The notes below the pieces were generated by a model. That model was not told the DNA's origin, searched no databases, and saw nothing but the letters and a program-made list of their open reading frames with translations. This document shows positions 1 through 12,373 of a stretch of 64,000 nt of DNA, in pieces. The first letter of the stretch is position 1. Each line of letters starts with the position of its first letter. This stretch comes from Selaginella moellendorffii (Eukaryota; Streptophyta; Lycopodiopsida; Selaginellales; Selaginellaceae): the NCBI RefSeq assembly GCF_000143415.4, contig NW_003314274.1, positions 277,185-341,184 on the forward strand. Reading direction: 5' to 3'. A program made the translations under genes and the position numbers.

Positions 1-272
1 CGGTCAGTCTCGAACAGCTTCTGAAGAATAAGAAAAACGTGTGGGAGCAGATCGTTGTCGAGAACGGCCTTCTCGAGACGGCAGTACAGGACGAGACGTG
101 GTGGGCTGTCGATTTGTGCCTCAACTTCCCGTTCCAGGTAGTCAGCTGCATGAACAAGAGCAAAGAACACGGTTTCCTCAGTTACAGGAACAGTGAAAAG
201 TCCGTAATCTACTGGATACGAAAGATGAAAGAGAAGAATATCTTACCAGACGACAAATTTTGGACCAGCTGA
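1..272 (+). CDS. C-terminal end of a PRISE-type (progesterone 5-beta-reductase / iridoid synthase-like) reductase, 5' partial
   Basis: An open frame runs in from the window edge (frame of base 3) and stops at TGA 270-272, giving about 89 residues. The segment from the WEQIVVENGL region through the Trp-Trp pair, MNKSKEHGFLSYRNS and the final WIRKMKEKNILP resembles the C-terminus of plant PRISE/VEP1-type short-chain reductases. That family reduces enone substrates such as 3-oxo-delta-4,5-steroids with NADPH. The Rossmann N-terminal half and the catalytic region lie outside the window, so substrate cannot be judged. The family call rests on remembered conservation of the SMNKSKEHGF.G/SFRNS-type tail. 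The next gene is convergent and ends at 438, leaving about 165 bp for both 3' ends. Confidence 0.7.
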   Translation, partial: VSLEQLLKNKKNVWEQIVVENGLLETAVQDETWWAVDLCLNFPFQVVSCMNKSKEHGFLSYRNSEKSVIYWIRKMKEKNILPDDKFWTS

Positions 273-437
273 GTCGTTGCTCGTGCGGTCCGAATGCTCT
301 GGCCCATCTAATAGCAATTACGTGCTTCCCTTCTCCACCCTTTCAAACTTTAAGAGAACAAAAAATCCGAAGAATCCAGCTGTCCTTCGCTATCTAACTT
401 TCCAAATCCTGCTTATCTTACACCTGTAAGTGACGTA

Positions 438-3047
438 TCAGGACGGTCTGTCTAGAAAGACCGACTCCACCGATCGAAGCCCCTGATAACTGGCGTCAAA
501 CACGAGCTCCCCAGTTCCCACAGGCTTGGTCTGCTTCTTGAACTTGAGAAAAGCCAACGTGCTCGGATCGGTATCGATGGACTCCTCCACCCGTTTCTTA
601 TCCTTGAAATCGTCGTGCTTGTCCAGGTACCCACGCTGCATTTGCTTCCGGATAACAGCAGGCTTCCCAGCTTGAACAGCACTAGAAGGTAAATCCCGGT
701 TGGAAATTGTCCCGTTAATGTTTGGCGCCAACGCCAAAGGCGCCTCTGGTCTCTCATTTAAATCTATCCTCTCCGAAAACTTCTTCCTCGATTCGTTTAA
801 ACTCTGCACGAAACGGTGCTGTAAATCAACACAAAAGTACATAGTAGAAAACGCTTACTTGTTTCTGCAAAGCTTTTCTCCTTTCTTTCGCTCTGTAAAC
901 AGCATTCTTGATCCCGTCCTTGTCCATCCAGCCCTCAGGCCATAGATCAGCCAGCTGGAAAAAAATTAAAAAAAAAAAAATTCAAGAATATAGTAGGGTG
1001 GAGAAATTTGGACACAACAAACCTCCATATAGAGCTTGCGACTTTGAGTACCTCTATTTTCATCAGTTCCCTGCAGAGGAATAACACTTAACACCTTCAA
1101 ACGTTGCAATAGCAAGTAAACCTCAAGGTACTGATCATAGAGTTCGCAGATCCGGTCTTCTGTAGCTTGGTCCCATTTGTAGTTCTTTTCACCAACTCCT
1201 TGAACGTCGTTGGAGAATCCTTCTTCAGCCTGACAGTTTTCCAACAATTAATGAACCCATTTAACATTATTATACCTTTGCCTGTATCGATTGTACCCTT
1301 GAGCGAACAATTTCTGTCAAGTCACGCTTCATATGCGACAAACGATGTTCCTTTTCGTGCTTAGCGACTAAGCCCATTTCGACCATCTCCTTCAAATTTC
1401 TCTACAGATGTAAAGAAAAACATCATTCTAGTGAACAACAGGATGGAGAAAAGTACCTTAAGTGTCTTCAACTGCATCAGATGACCAAGTATGCTCATCA
1501 AACGATCGATAAGCTCGTCAGGAACTTTGCCTTGCCTCGCCTACAAAAGCACGACCGACTCAGAATCGGTTCGTAAATATCTTTACTGCATACCGCAAGT
1601 CTAGCAACTTTTGCTATTTTGGCCTTTATTTCCCTTGGCAAACGCCTTACTTTTCCGGTCGCATTTGGCTCTAGAACATCTGGAATCGGGCGCACTAGTA
1701 CAAAGAGCCACGTTAGAAATCATCACAAAATATATAACTTCCTTACGCTGAGCAACTCCAGCTTTTAGATCTTGAATGGCCCTTTCCAAAAGTGACACTT
1801 TCGCTGTCGAGCGTTTTTGGGGATCAACGCTCGAGTTTCCTAACGTTGAATTCTGCTAAACAAAAGTTAGAACAGCAATTTAGATCTTTCAGACTTACCG
1901 CTGACGAAGAAACTTTGCAGGCATCTGCACCCGAATATGGCTTCACAAACTTTGGCCGGCTCGGACTTCCAACAGCGCTCTTCTTTAGAGCTACCTCATT
2001 TCTCTCGCTTTCCTTGGTGCGGGAGCTGTTCTTCGTCAACCCTTTCAACGACACATTTTTTGATATGTAATTGGCTTCCCTGCAACTACTCCCGTCCCTT
2101 GAGAAAAACTTGTTGTAGTCGAAGGAAAAAGCATCATTTCCAGCTGCCTGTCGAACCTGCGTTTCCGACTGCTTGTTTACTAGACATTCCCCGATTCCAT
2201 CCGAAGAAGGCCTGTCTACGCTTTCTTGCTCTACCCTTCCAACAGCTTTTGATTTCTTTGAAGAATCCTGAGCATGCATTTCAGAACCACTGGTTTTCAC
2301 CTCCTTGCGTTTCCTCTTCTTTGGAACAGGTAAACAAGGCGGATTGGGTTCTCTGAAATAACGATGATAAAACTTCAACGAAAACGCTATGAATCGAATT
2401 CAGGTCTTACATATTTTCTAGCTTCCCTTTGTTGATAAAGAACCCGCTGTGCTTCGTTTTAGCATAGTCCACAGAGAAGTACTCGTCCTGCATGTTGAGA
2501 TAAGAACATAGAAATCTTTCGAGCAGCAAGTAGTCGTACCAGCTCCTTGTCATCTATGAATGAATCGTCTGTATTATACTGATCATCATCCGGGACGTTG
2601 TCAAGGTGATTGTCGACAATTTCATCGTCACTTTCTTGTCCTTGTCCCTGTCAAGAGCAAGCTTTTAAGAGTCAAGCTACCAGATAGAAGAATCTATAAC
2701 CTGATAAAGGCGTTCTATCTTCTCAATGACGTTACTAAAACGATTTGGACCTCCTCGTGGCTCTTTGCATAGCAGCACCGTCTGATCATCACAGGAGCAG
2801 AGAACTTCTTTATGGAAGGGAAAGAAAGAAAAAAAATCTCGCTTACCTCTGGTGCCAAGCGAGCTTCCAATGCTGGATTAGCACCGGGAGGAGCCTCAGC
2901 GGCAGGAGGGGGTGGAGCACTCTTGAGGAGCTTCTTCCACGACACCACATTCGAGGTAAGCTCCACATGAAACCTCTGCCTCCCGGATTCCGTCCCGGCA
3001 AAGGGCGACGCCTGGAAAGCAGTCACGAATCCAGAGCCCTCGGGCAT
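438..3047 (-). CDS. UBN: Ubinuclein (HPC2/UBN family), HIRA histone H3.3 chaperone complex subunit
   Basis: This is a gene of about 12 exons on the minus strand. Approximate exons in reading order are 3047-2847, ~2784-2711, 2648-2540, 2488-2411, 2353-1897, 1852-1748, ~1690-1600, 1541-1459, 1403-1277, 1230-1022, 953-861 and 830-438, about 650-690 residues. Exon 1 starts MPEGSGF and carries the FHVELTSNVVSWKKLLKS block of plant ubinucleins. Exons 2-4 carry the Hpc2-related domain: NRFSNVIEKIERLYQ, then VPDDDQYNTDDSFIDDKEL and SGFFINKGKLE. Exon 5 begins with the basic stretch PKKRKRKE. Later exons hold the middle domain (LPREIKAKIAKVARLA, GHLMQLKTLK, KWDQATEDRICELYDQY). In known family members the HRD binds HIRA for replication-independent H3.3 deposition in the nucleus. 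Introns are about 50-60 nt. The boundary of exon 2 is uncertain. No break was seen. Confidence 0.88.
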
Positions 3048-3594
3048 TTTCGATAGGGAAGCGAGAGATCAAAACGCCAGATTCTAGCCCGGCATTCCAC
3101 TCCTGCTCTTCACCGATCCCTAAAATCTCTTGAGACCTTGCGACAAAAACCTGGATTATGCCGGTTAGCGGTGCCAGATCTTCCGCGAGCTAGGGTTCCT
3201 GAGATGGCGCACCTGAATTTCACCGAAGAAATGCCACTGGCAGCGCCTACTCAACCGCGCGAGACCAGGAATCAAACACGCGCCTCCATCCGGGAGAGCG
3301 CGACGAACAAACGTTACCTAATATGTAGCGTCCCACCTCTCTCTCCAGGCATACTTATAAAACCTTCAGAGACCAAGCACTCTCGAGAGCAGCCTGTTTA
3401 GGAATCGAGCTCTGGACCGTTTTGTGGAACGAATCTAGGCCGTTGATGTCTCTCCATCCAGGCCGTCCGTCTACTCTTCTTCTTTGGCGCCCAATGGGCT
3501 AGGGTTTAAGGCGCGACGACGCCAGAAGAGGTAAGAAAATGCGCAACGTTTTTATTGATTAACACCTTGCCGATTCCTAGCAGCGGTTCTCGCC
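3048..3594. promoter_or_regulatory. Shared divergent promoter region between the ubinuclein and TOP6B genes
   Basis: About 550 bp separates the two start codons, and this must contain both 5' leaders and both core promoters. No clear TATA box or long repeat was seen. The sequence is more GC-rich than the retrotransposon DNA further right. Sharing of regulatory sites is inferred from spacing only. Confidence 0.5.
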
Positions 3595-6489
3595 ATGGAT
3601 TCTAAAAAGGTTAAGGCGACGAAGACGCAGGATCCCGCTCTAAAGCAAAGTCTGTGAGATCCTTATGAATGCTGATGGATTTTGACTCCGTTTTTGTAGA
3701 GTCGCCAGCGGAATTTTTCTCCGAGAACAAGAACATCGCGGGTTTTGATAATGTATGTAGGCTTTGATTTCTATTTTGTTTTTTGATCCAGGGAAGTTTT
3801 GCAGCCTGGGAAAAGCTTGTACACGACAGTGCGTGAACTGGTCGAGAATGCTCTAGATTCGGCCGAATCCATTGCGGAGCTTCCAACGATCGAGGTCACA
3901 ATGTGAGTTCTTCCTTTTCTTTCTCTTTATTTTCTCTCTTCTGGTCTCAAATTTTCCAGTGAAGAGATAAGCAAGTCCAAGTTTAACGCTATGATTGGAC
4001 TGGTCGACCATGAGCGAGTCGATGCGGAGCTTTATGATGACTACGAAAACGAGAAAGCCCGCGAGGTATATTTCTGCCAAGAAGGTCATTTTAAAATCGC
4101 TTTCATCCTGTAAACTTTCAGAAAAGATTGGCTAAAGAAGCTCGTGAGCAAGAACGCCAAGCGAAGGCCATTGCAGCTGGTAAAAAAGTCACTGTTCCTA
4201 AGGCTGGGAAAGGCCGTGGAGATACAGTTTTTTACAAAGTTTCTTGCAAGGTGAGGTTTTTCGTTTTCTGGAATTCTCACGATGATTGGAGTACCCACTC
4301 GCTTTCAGGACAACGGCAAGGGAATGCCACACGATGATATACCAAACATGCTTGGTCGAGGTATTATTCTGTATATTGGAAGTCATTTTGATGGTTTCTT
4401 TACTGGTTTCTCAGTGCTATCTGGCACAAAATACGGGCTCAAACAAACTCGGGGCAAATTTGGACTCGGAGCAAAAATGGTATCCGCAACATCTTTTGTT
4501 AAACGATGTAAGCGAGAAGTCTCATGCAGGCACTGATATGGTCGAAAATGAGTACTGGCCTGCCCATCGAGATTTCGAGTGCTATGAAGGGGCAGAAATT
4601 CATTTCCTTTTGTCGTTTAGACATTGACATCCACAAGTAAGATGCTGGAGTTTAAAGAACGTTTAACGAGTTTTCTTTCCTTTGTGCAGGAACATTCCTA
4701 ATGTTCATGTACTTGAAAAGAAGCCCAATACTACTGGCTGGCACGGGGCCGAAATTCATGTAACCATTGAAGGGAATTGGACGACTTATCGGGTGAGTTT
4801 CTTTTCTTTTTTTTTTTTTTTCTGATGTGCATTTGCAGTCCAAAGTTATAAGCTACATGCGGCAAATGGCTGTCATCACACCGTATGCACAGTTCCTATT
4901 TCGCTACAGAGCAGGGACTCCAGAGTATGTGTATTCTCGTTGTCCTAGTGCCTTGCTGATCGGTGGATACTCAGAAAGAATGTAAGCGTACAGTTTGTGA
5001 GGAGGACCGATGTTATGCCTCCTGCACCTCCAGAGACCAAGTATCATCCATCTGCTGTGGATTTACTCTTGATCAAGCGACTTATTGCCGAAAAGTCGAA
5101 GCAAACGTTGATCCAGTATTTGCAGCAGGACTTTGTTTCAATCAACAAGTCTTATGCGGAACGTCTCATCGGTAAGCTTAATGCAACTGTTTCAGATCCT
5201 GAGCTCTGGTTTTCCAGGTGAAATGGGCCCTGATTTCACACCAAAAATGCTGGTAAAAGATCTTACCGACCAGCAGCTCGTTCGTATACATCAACTCTTT
5301 AGACAAGCTAAGTTCGACGATCCCGACGGTGATGTGAGTACAACTTTTCTATGTTAATATAGCTAACCGTGCATCTGTTTAGTGCTTAAGTCCCGCCGGA
5401 GAATACAACCTGCGCCTTGGAATTACAAAAGAGCTGCACCCAGACATGGTCGCCACTTGCCAAGGGAAGTAAGATGATTTCCTGCCTGACTAGAACAGCG
5501 AAATGAGCTTTGGCTTTGACAGTGTTCAGGTCTTTGAAGGACATCCATTCATTGTTGAGGCAGCAGTGAGCTTAGGAGGGAAAAGCGTAAAGCCAGTACG
5601 TCCGCTGGTAATCTTTGTCTGGGCCTCACGTATCTAAATGAACAGGGCTTGAATATTTTCCGCTTTGCAAACCGTATCCCTCTTCTCTTTGAACAAGGTG
5701 GCGATGTAATTACTAGAACAGCAACGAAACGAATCAGGTTAGCATTTTTCTTTTCCGTGATTTATAATCCCGTTCATTGTTTTGCAGCTGGAGCGCATAC
5801 AAGATCAGCCACCTACAGGACAAGGTTGGAGTTTTTGTTAGCATTGTTAGCACAAAGATACCTTTCAAAGGAACTGGTAAAGAGTACATTGGAGATGATA
5901 TTACTGAAATAGCATCCGGAGTCAAGGTTGATCTGTTACTACGTTCGGCTGTGCTCTGACTCGGCTCTTCGTTTCAGTCTGCTATACAACAGTGCTGCAT
6001 ACAGTTGAAAGCAAAGCTCGTCCGTCAGAAAGCTGCTCGAGATAAACTTGAACGGAAGAAAAACCTTTCCAGGTATTATAAAGTTTCAATCTGCTTGGCT
6101 ATTGAAAGAAAACTTGTAGGTACATCCCTGACGTCTCAAGAGCAATTTACGGGGTTCTCGCAAGCATTGCAAATGAACGGGAAGCGAAGAGGCAAAAATA
6201 TGAACCTGATAGCCGGGAGATTTTGCATAAAGTCGCGGATAAAGAAGTTACCGAGGTAACTTTGTCACGAAAGCTTACGCAGTATGTTGATCAGGTAAGT
6301 ATAGGATTTTCTTTCTTTTCCGCTATTTTCATTATTTTACAGGTGGATGCCGAGTTGGCTCTTGATTATGCTACTCAAAGTGGACTTGTCAAGGCACGAG
6401 AGCCCATTTCCTTGGCAGGAGTAGACTGGACTCAAGCAAATTATCTCGAGCTTCACAGCCCAGTATGCGTCATGAAGTTGCTCTCCTGA
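3595..6489 (+). CDS. TOP6B: DNA topoisomerase VI subunit B (GHKL ATPase subunit)
   Basis: The gene has 19 exons: 3595-3649, 3700-3752, 3805-3902, 3960-4065, 4122-4250, 4309-4360, 4415-4479, 4530-4636, 4690-4792, 4839-4924, 4975-5171, 5218-5333, 5383-5468, 5523-5595, 5646-5737, 5788-5926, 5978-6072, 6120-6294 and 6343-6489. They sum to 1,974 nt, an uninterrupted frame of 657 residues ending at TGA 6487, close to the usual plant length of about 670. The Bergerat ATPase motifs are visible: N-box TVRELVENALDSAE, G1 DNGKGM and G2 RGKFGLGAKM, followed by the H2TH and transducer regions (for example FRFANRIPLLFEQGGD). In plants the A2B2 enzyme (with SPO11-3/TOP6A) decatenates DNA during endoreduplication. 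The ATG at 3595 opens MDSKKV before the conserved KSPAEFF block. All introns are 46-58 nt. Confidence 0.97.
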
Positions 6490-8880
6490 CCATACATGGT
6501 GAGTTGTACTCCGAGCTCTTCCGATGGCATTATTTCATCAAGAGGTATGCATGTCTTGTCTCATGTTTCAGAAATCAGGCAACTTTGACTAATGATCCGG
6601 ACAAAGATATTGGTGCTTGGTACTAAACTTGTTGATCGTAGTCATTGCAAGTGATCCGTCTCAAAAATTATAAAATTAAAACAAAAACATTCTTAAGAAA
6701 ATCAAAACGTGTTTCTTTTTGCTACGACATTTCACGCCTTCATGTTACTATATATTCAGCTATAAGCTAAGCAACAAAAGTATCTAAATTGGGGCTTTTA
6801 GTTTGGTCACTACACACTGCTTTTAAATCTTGCTTGTTCTCAACTCTAACATTATTGCAAGATCCTAGAAATGACAAGATCCCCTAAACTAAAGCTCATG
6901 GTTCTTTGAAGAGTGGGCTTTTAAGTGATTTACCTTTTAAAATTTGCAGTTAAACGTGGCTTCATTTTTAATGCTAATATTATAACATTTTATAGAAAAA
7001 TCCTTGCACTTTTTAGCCTGATTACAGACATTATTACAAAACAAAGATAATAAAATGCATACCAGTGGCTGACAGAAACATAATATTCAAACCTTAATCT
7101 AATGCTACTTACTTTTATTTTCTAAAAACTTTTATTAAATGTGAATATATATATATATATATCTCTGTGTGTGTGTGTGTGTATTATTTTACCTCTTATT
7201 GTTGGTTCAATCACTCCACAATATCTAGAAGGGAAAGCATAATTAGAGTATTTGGATTAAATTTTACTAATGTTATATGTCCAGCTTTCAAAGTCTTTGG
7301 CACATGCACAAGAGTATTAAAGGCATTCTTATGGCTTACTACTACACATTAGACTAAAAAGAAGAGGATGCCTAGGTATGTGAAGTCACAATGAACCCCA
7401 GTTGTAAATATCCAATTGATACCCAAAATGATATCACACACTTGGTTAGGCATCATATGTAATGAAAAGGTGTGCCTATACTCCCTAAGTTGTAACAATA
7501 CATATACCATATATCTAAAAGACTTTTGATCTTCAAACACCACACAAAGACATTTATGAAATCTTGTATAACTCAAGCAAACACACCATTGAATAACTAA
7601 AGGATATTGTAACACTAAAACTAGGATATAACCAATCTTGAGAAAAGAAACATAAATCTCTCAATCTTCCAAAATAACATATGCATAGAGAAAGATAGCA
7701 TGGCCAGAAGTACATGAGGGTTTGTGCATTGAGGCAGTAGGGCTTGTGTATTTTTAACCAATGAGGAAAAAAATATTATTTGGCATTTTTATGATGATTG
7801 ACATAATTCATCACACTATATCACTAATCTTAACAATCAAAATATGATTGGCAGCACCTCTAAGCACTATTACACCTGCCATAATCACTATCAGGCCTCT
7901 ATACATGATCATGCTAGCCATGATCATTATCGCACCTCCATGCATAATTATGTATGCCATGGCATGCTAACTACTCCTCTTCAACCTATTGCACCACAAT
8001 TCACAAGACAATCAAAAATTTCTATGGAGAGACAAAATATTATTCACCATAAAATAACCCAAGGTCATTTTGGATTATTAAGAACCTATATTTATACAAA
8101 TTTGACAGATTATGCTGACTTGCTGTCTAATATGGGTTGGCTGTTGCCTCTCTTGTCATAAAGTTACTATAAGTGAGGTATGCAAAATCAATTAAGAATC
8201 AATGAGTAGAAGTAGTTACTTGTAAGGAAGCTTTCCAAGCTCGTAGTGCCAGGGGCTGTTCGACACTAGAATTTCCTCCCCGGGCTCAAGATTTAGCTCA
8301 GAGTCTTGCTGAAGCACATATAAATTTATTTAAATTATTAAAGCTCATATTTCTAATAAATACTTCCTCTCTAGATTTTTGTAAAGTACTATCAAATTAA
8401 TCACATCTCAATCTTAATGATAACATTAGCTAATTTAAAAAGGCATTTAACTAAAGCATTTAAGAGTTGTTATTAAGTATTCTTCATTTAAGAATGATTT
8501 AAAAATTACTCATCTTAAAAAATATATTCCTAACTCTCTATATTTGGATATCTAAAAGCATCCAAACTTATTTTGTGTATAGGTTAAGTTTAGTAAGTTG
8601 GATGGGTATATTCTAATTCTTTCATTTAATTTTAATGCCCATTGAAAGCTCAAGCTATTTCTTCTCACACAATCATGTCTTGATAATTTATATTGCATTC
8701 ACAAGATTTACATACCCTCTCTTTTGTGAATTTATGTAATTCTTTTCTTTGTTTCCCTCCTTTCTTTTAATTATTAGTTGTTCACATTACTTTCTTTCAT
8801 GAAAATTCATATTGATTATTCTAGCAATTTCTTTCTTTTGGTGTTTTTTTTGTAAGAAAAAGTACTTATTTTCTGTACTT
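6490..8880. other. AT-rich intergenic DNA without recognisable genes
   Basis: Only short, non-conserved open frames occur here. Composition changes sharply from the gene island to AT-rich sequence after about 6,600. Apart from a microsatellite at 7,145-7,183, no terminal repeats or protein domains could be recognised. The block probably includes the TOP6B 3' UTR at its left edge. Confidence 0.6.
7145..7183. repeat. Compound (AT)n / (GT)n microsatellite
   Basis: Alternating AT units at about 7,145-7,162 are followed after a short CTC spacer by alternating GT units to 7,183. It is a simple dinucleotide repeat in AT-rich intergenic DNA. Confidence 0.95.
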
Positions 8881-10760
8881 CTCCCAAGGGTTGTAAGGGG
8901 TTTCAAAAGTATAAGAATAAGAACCCAATGTTAAAGGAACTCTCTAGCCAAGTTAAGATTGGGATTACCTTGGGTGAGAATGAACATGCATTTAGGGGGT
9001 GTTAGAAAGGCTTATTAAGGAAGTGTTTAAGAGCAATTTTTACACTCGGAAAGAAAACTAATTATGGTGCTTTTAACTCATGTGGAGTGGTGCTTTACTT
9101 AAGTATTATATAACTTATTGGTCCTTGCTCCTTCCTAAGGGTTTTGGCCTTCCCTTTGGGATGAGAGTGGGAATAGGGGTAATTATTCCCTTATACCGTT
9201 ACACCATGGTGTTTCCCCTCGGGGTTTTGAAGTAAGAAATGCATACAAGATTTGGGATTTAAAGGGTTCTATGATCAAATCTTGTTATATTAAGAGATGT
9301 TAGGAATTTGGAGGCTTAATGTGCTTGGTTGCTTATGCCTATGGGAAATGGAATTAAACTTTACATTCAATTTAACCAGGGGAGGGGGATTGAGAGAGAA
9401 TTTGGGAATTCATGAAACTTTATTGCTCATGCAGTGAGTACTTGAACCAAGTAAGTTTAAGTAAGAGTTAGTACAATAGGTGTGAACCCTGGAAAGAGAA
9501 TTTAATAGAGGCCAACACAAAGGTGGTTAAATAGATGAGATAAATTAGCAAATTGAAAAAAGAAAATTTGTGATTTATAATTTGGTATTTGAGTTTTTTT
9601 CTCAGTTTTAGCAAAAAAATAAAGGTGGATTGTTGAGAAATGGCTAAGGCAAGATGTAAGAATCAAGACAAAGATAAAACCTCCTCTAGAGATGGAACTT
9701 TTGGTCAAACAAAAAGCTGTGGATAAGGAATCCTTGCATAGTGAGGAAACTTCCAAATAGGAGTTTAGTGGCGAGGTTCAGTCATCCAAGGCTTGATTGA
9801 ACACTTTAGAAGGACAAGTGGCATAGACCAATACTTTGTTAGAGACTTTCGTATGTAAGCTAAAGTATAACAAAAAGTGGAAAAAAAAACAAAAGACTAT
9901 AGATGCTAGTAGCGCAGAAGGAGTGGACCCTATAGTAGAGACTAAAGTAAGACTAAACAAGGTCGAACAAATTGAAATAGAGTCATTCCCCCAAGCAGTT
10001 CCCAAATATAAACCAAAGCACTAACCGATCTTTAAGGGAGTGAATGACTATAAAGTGGTGGAAAATTAGTTTTATGATATGAAGGATTACTTTCGAGCAT
10101 TACAATTATCAAACTCTAAAAAGGTTTTATATGCACAACTATACTTAGCAGATAATATTAAGTTTTGGTGGAGAACAACAAAGGCCAATAAAGGACTGGT
10201 GGCTACTTGGAAAGTGATGAAGGTGAGGATTTGTGCAACATGTGTTCCTCGGAATGTTACTCTACATCTAAAGGATGAATTGAGTAGGTTAAAATAGACA
10301 AAAATCATTCAAGAGTGTGTGAATGCATTTTGGCCAAGTAAATCCTTATCACAAATATGGGTGATATAAATGTGTCCTATGCCTCCATGTTAGGCTTGCA
10401 AACTTGGGCTTAAGGCAAAGTGATGCACTAAAACCCGACTAATACAAAGAAGCATTGGATGCAGTGATCAAAATGCATTTTAATGATAACCTGTGAAAAG
10501 GGAACATGACAGGGTTTGGGTCCATATTTAGTAAGGGAGTTAAACCAAGAGGGACATATGGAAAAGGAAAATTTAGGAAAAGTTTATTTAAGAATGAATC
10601 CTCAGGGTTTCTGAAAGGTAGATCTGGTAGCCAAAGGGCAAGTACGTAAGGTATCATACTTGAGCAAACATGGTTCTAGGGTGATATGGGACTTATATGG
10701 TATGCCTCATGTCATATGAGGATCATGTCCTCCAACAATTAAGAGTTGGACAACACACCT
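8880..10760 (+). mobile_element. Chromovirus 'C' fragment: 3' part of an L1-type LTR, primer site and decayed gag
   Basis: Bases from about 8,880 to 9,580 match the right two thirds of the L1 LTR (compare 26,908-28,027). The LTR end at about 9,580 is followed by a degraded initiator-Met-type primer site (TTTGGTATTTGAG). A gag frame begins at ATG 9,640 (MAKAR...) and is broken by stops and frameshifts. Recognisable stretches shared with the copy at 19,051 include IPKYKPK, GVNDYKVVE and KFWWRTTKANKGLVATWKVM. The latter belongs to the retrotransposon Gag region in which LADNIKFWWRTT is typical. Homology fades near 10,700. No pol follows, so the copy is truncated. Confidence 0.75.
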
Positions 10761-11607
10761 TTAGTCTAGATCTAGAGGCAAATACTCAAAGATCTCCTTG
10801 ACAACTACAGGGTGGATAGCATAGGCTATCAAATTGCTATCAAAATGAACAGAATAGTAAATGTTGTGAAATATGAGATCTACCTCCCAACTATGAATCT
10901 AACAAGATTCACATATCTACCACCATGCTCCTCCATAAGTGAGAAGCATTGTATAGGTATAGAAACCATATTCTTATAGTGGAAATAGAAAGGCAAGGAT
11001 ACCTTGTAGCCACCTTCATCACTATCTCTTATGCACAATAGCCCAAGTGGACCAAGTGGAAGATGTGTTCCATGAGTTATATAACTGTGGCCTTCAATCA
11101 ATTCTAGGTATAGATATCTCTATTAAAAACAAAGGGTTACAATTGGCCATCTATTTAAGAAAAATAGGTGAATAGCAACACCTGATCATCAAAAGGCCCA
11201 AAAAATAGCCTATCATGGTGAGCAAAGCCATAGTGGTCCTCTTAGTGTGAGGAGAGAGAGAAAGGAGGTTCACTATGGAGTTACAAAACTATCCTTTAAT
11301 GTTCTTATAATTTATTAAGTAAAAAGATCTAGAATATATTAAATAAGAAATATCATTTTCAGTATATGCCACCAGTCTTAAGCCTGTTTATATATAATAT
11401 TGGGTTGACTAGATTTAATACAATTGATTGAAAGGTTTCTATGCTATATTATTAATATTAATGTACTTACTACAAGTATACTCATATTATTTAATGTAAA
11501 CATGATTTATTATTCAGACTAATATACTACAGGATAAAATTTATTTTTATATGTACATGATTAAATTAAAATTCAATATATATTTATATATGATACTCAA
11601 AGAAATA
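10761..11607. other. AT-rich sequence, nothing recognised
   Basis: No conserved coding block, LTR end or tandem array was found. Short open frames on both strands lack conserved features. Confidence 0.5.
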
Positions 11608-12373
11608 TTATGTACACCAATGTAAGAATCCATTCTTATTTTCAATATAATTCTCTATGTAAAAAATTGAATAGCGGTAATTTGTAAATCCTCCTCCAGT
11701 AATACAATGAGCTTGGATAATAACACCTAATTGATATATACCAATCGTAGTTTCATCACAGCTCACAAGTCCATTAATGCCTTTCTTTAAATGCCCATTA
11801 AATTGCCCAATATAAAAATTAAGATTAAGTCTAGAAGTAATAATTCTATTATTTTCATTTGTACATGATGCTTGCAAAAAGAAGCTCGATACAATAGAAA
11901 TGGAAGTACATGAAAGATGGAAACTATACAACATAAGAAAATTACAAACAAAAATAAGATACAAAATTAAAATTAAAATACCTGCCACATATATGAGGAG
12001 GATTAGCACCAGCCCAATTAGCTGAGAAATCATTTATCTCAAAATTATATGCACCATCATGAAATATATACCACTTTTGATCTTTCATATTTAATAAATT
12101 AAATTTAAAAACTGGAAAACGTATTAATCTTCTATCCCATTGCCCATCACACCAATACTCTGTTGTAGGAGTTGGAAAAATATATTTTTGAAAATTATGT
12201 CCATCTGTAAAAATTTCATCATAGATTATATTATTTCCTGATTTACAAATTAAATGAATATCTTCCCCCATGTAGCTTGTAATAGATATCAATACTCTTG
12301 GAAATCCATTCACAATATAATTTGATAAGAAAATTATAAAGAAAAAAATAAGTAAGAAAAATTTATTAGACAT
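11608..12373 (-). CDS. Secreted S-protein-homologue (plant self-incompatibility S1)-like protein, two exons
   Basis: Exon 1 (12373-11982) and exon 2 (11923-11608) join in frame across a 58-nt GT-AG intron, giving 235 residues. The protein starts MSNKFFLLIFFFIIF, a signal-peptide-like hydrophobic stretch, and then shows an S1/SPH-like pattern. This has a V.I.I strand, LICKSG, GHNFQKYIF, YWCDGQW, FPVFKF and WYIFHDGAYNFE. Known SPH proteins are about 120-150 residues, secreted and cysteine-containing. Here a second, unrecognised cysteine-containing half of about 105 residues follows (SCTNENN, LVSCDETT, AHCITGGGF, HWCT). The gene is very AT-rich, unlike the TOP6B/UBN genes, but has the same short intron size. 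It could be a divergent SPH duplication or a lineage-specific secreted protein. Family assignment is moderate; the gene structure is well supported. Confidence 0.62.

Noticed and set aside
7844-8161. His/Tyr-rich 105-codon open frame
   Set aside because: It has no domain and is surrounded by AT-rich non-coding DNA; the His richness comes from CATNAT-type repeats.
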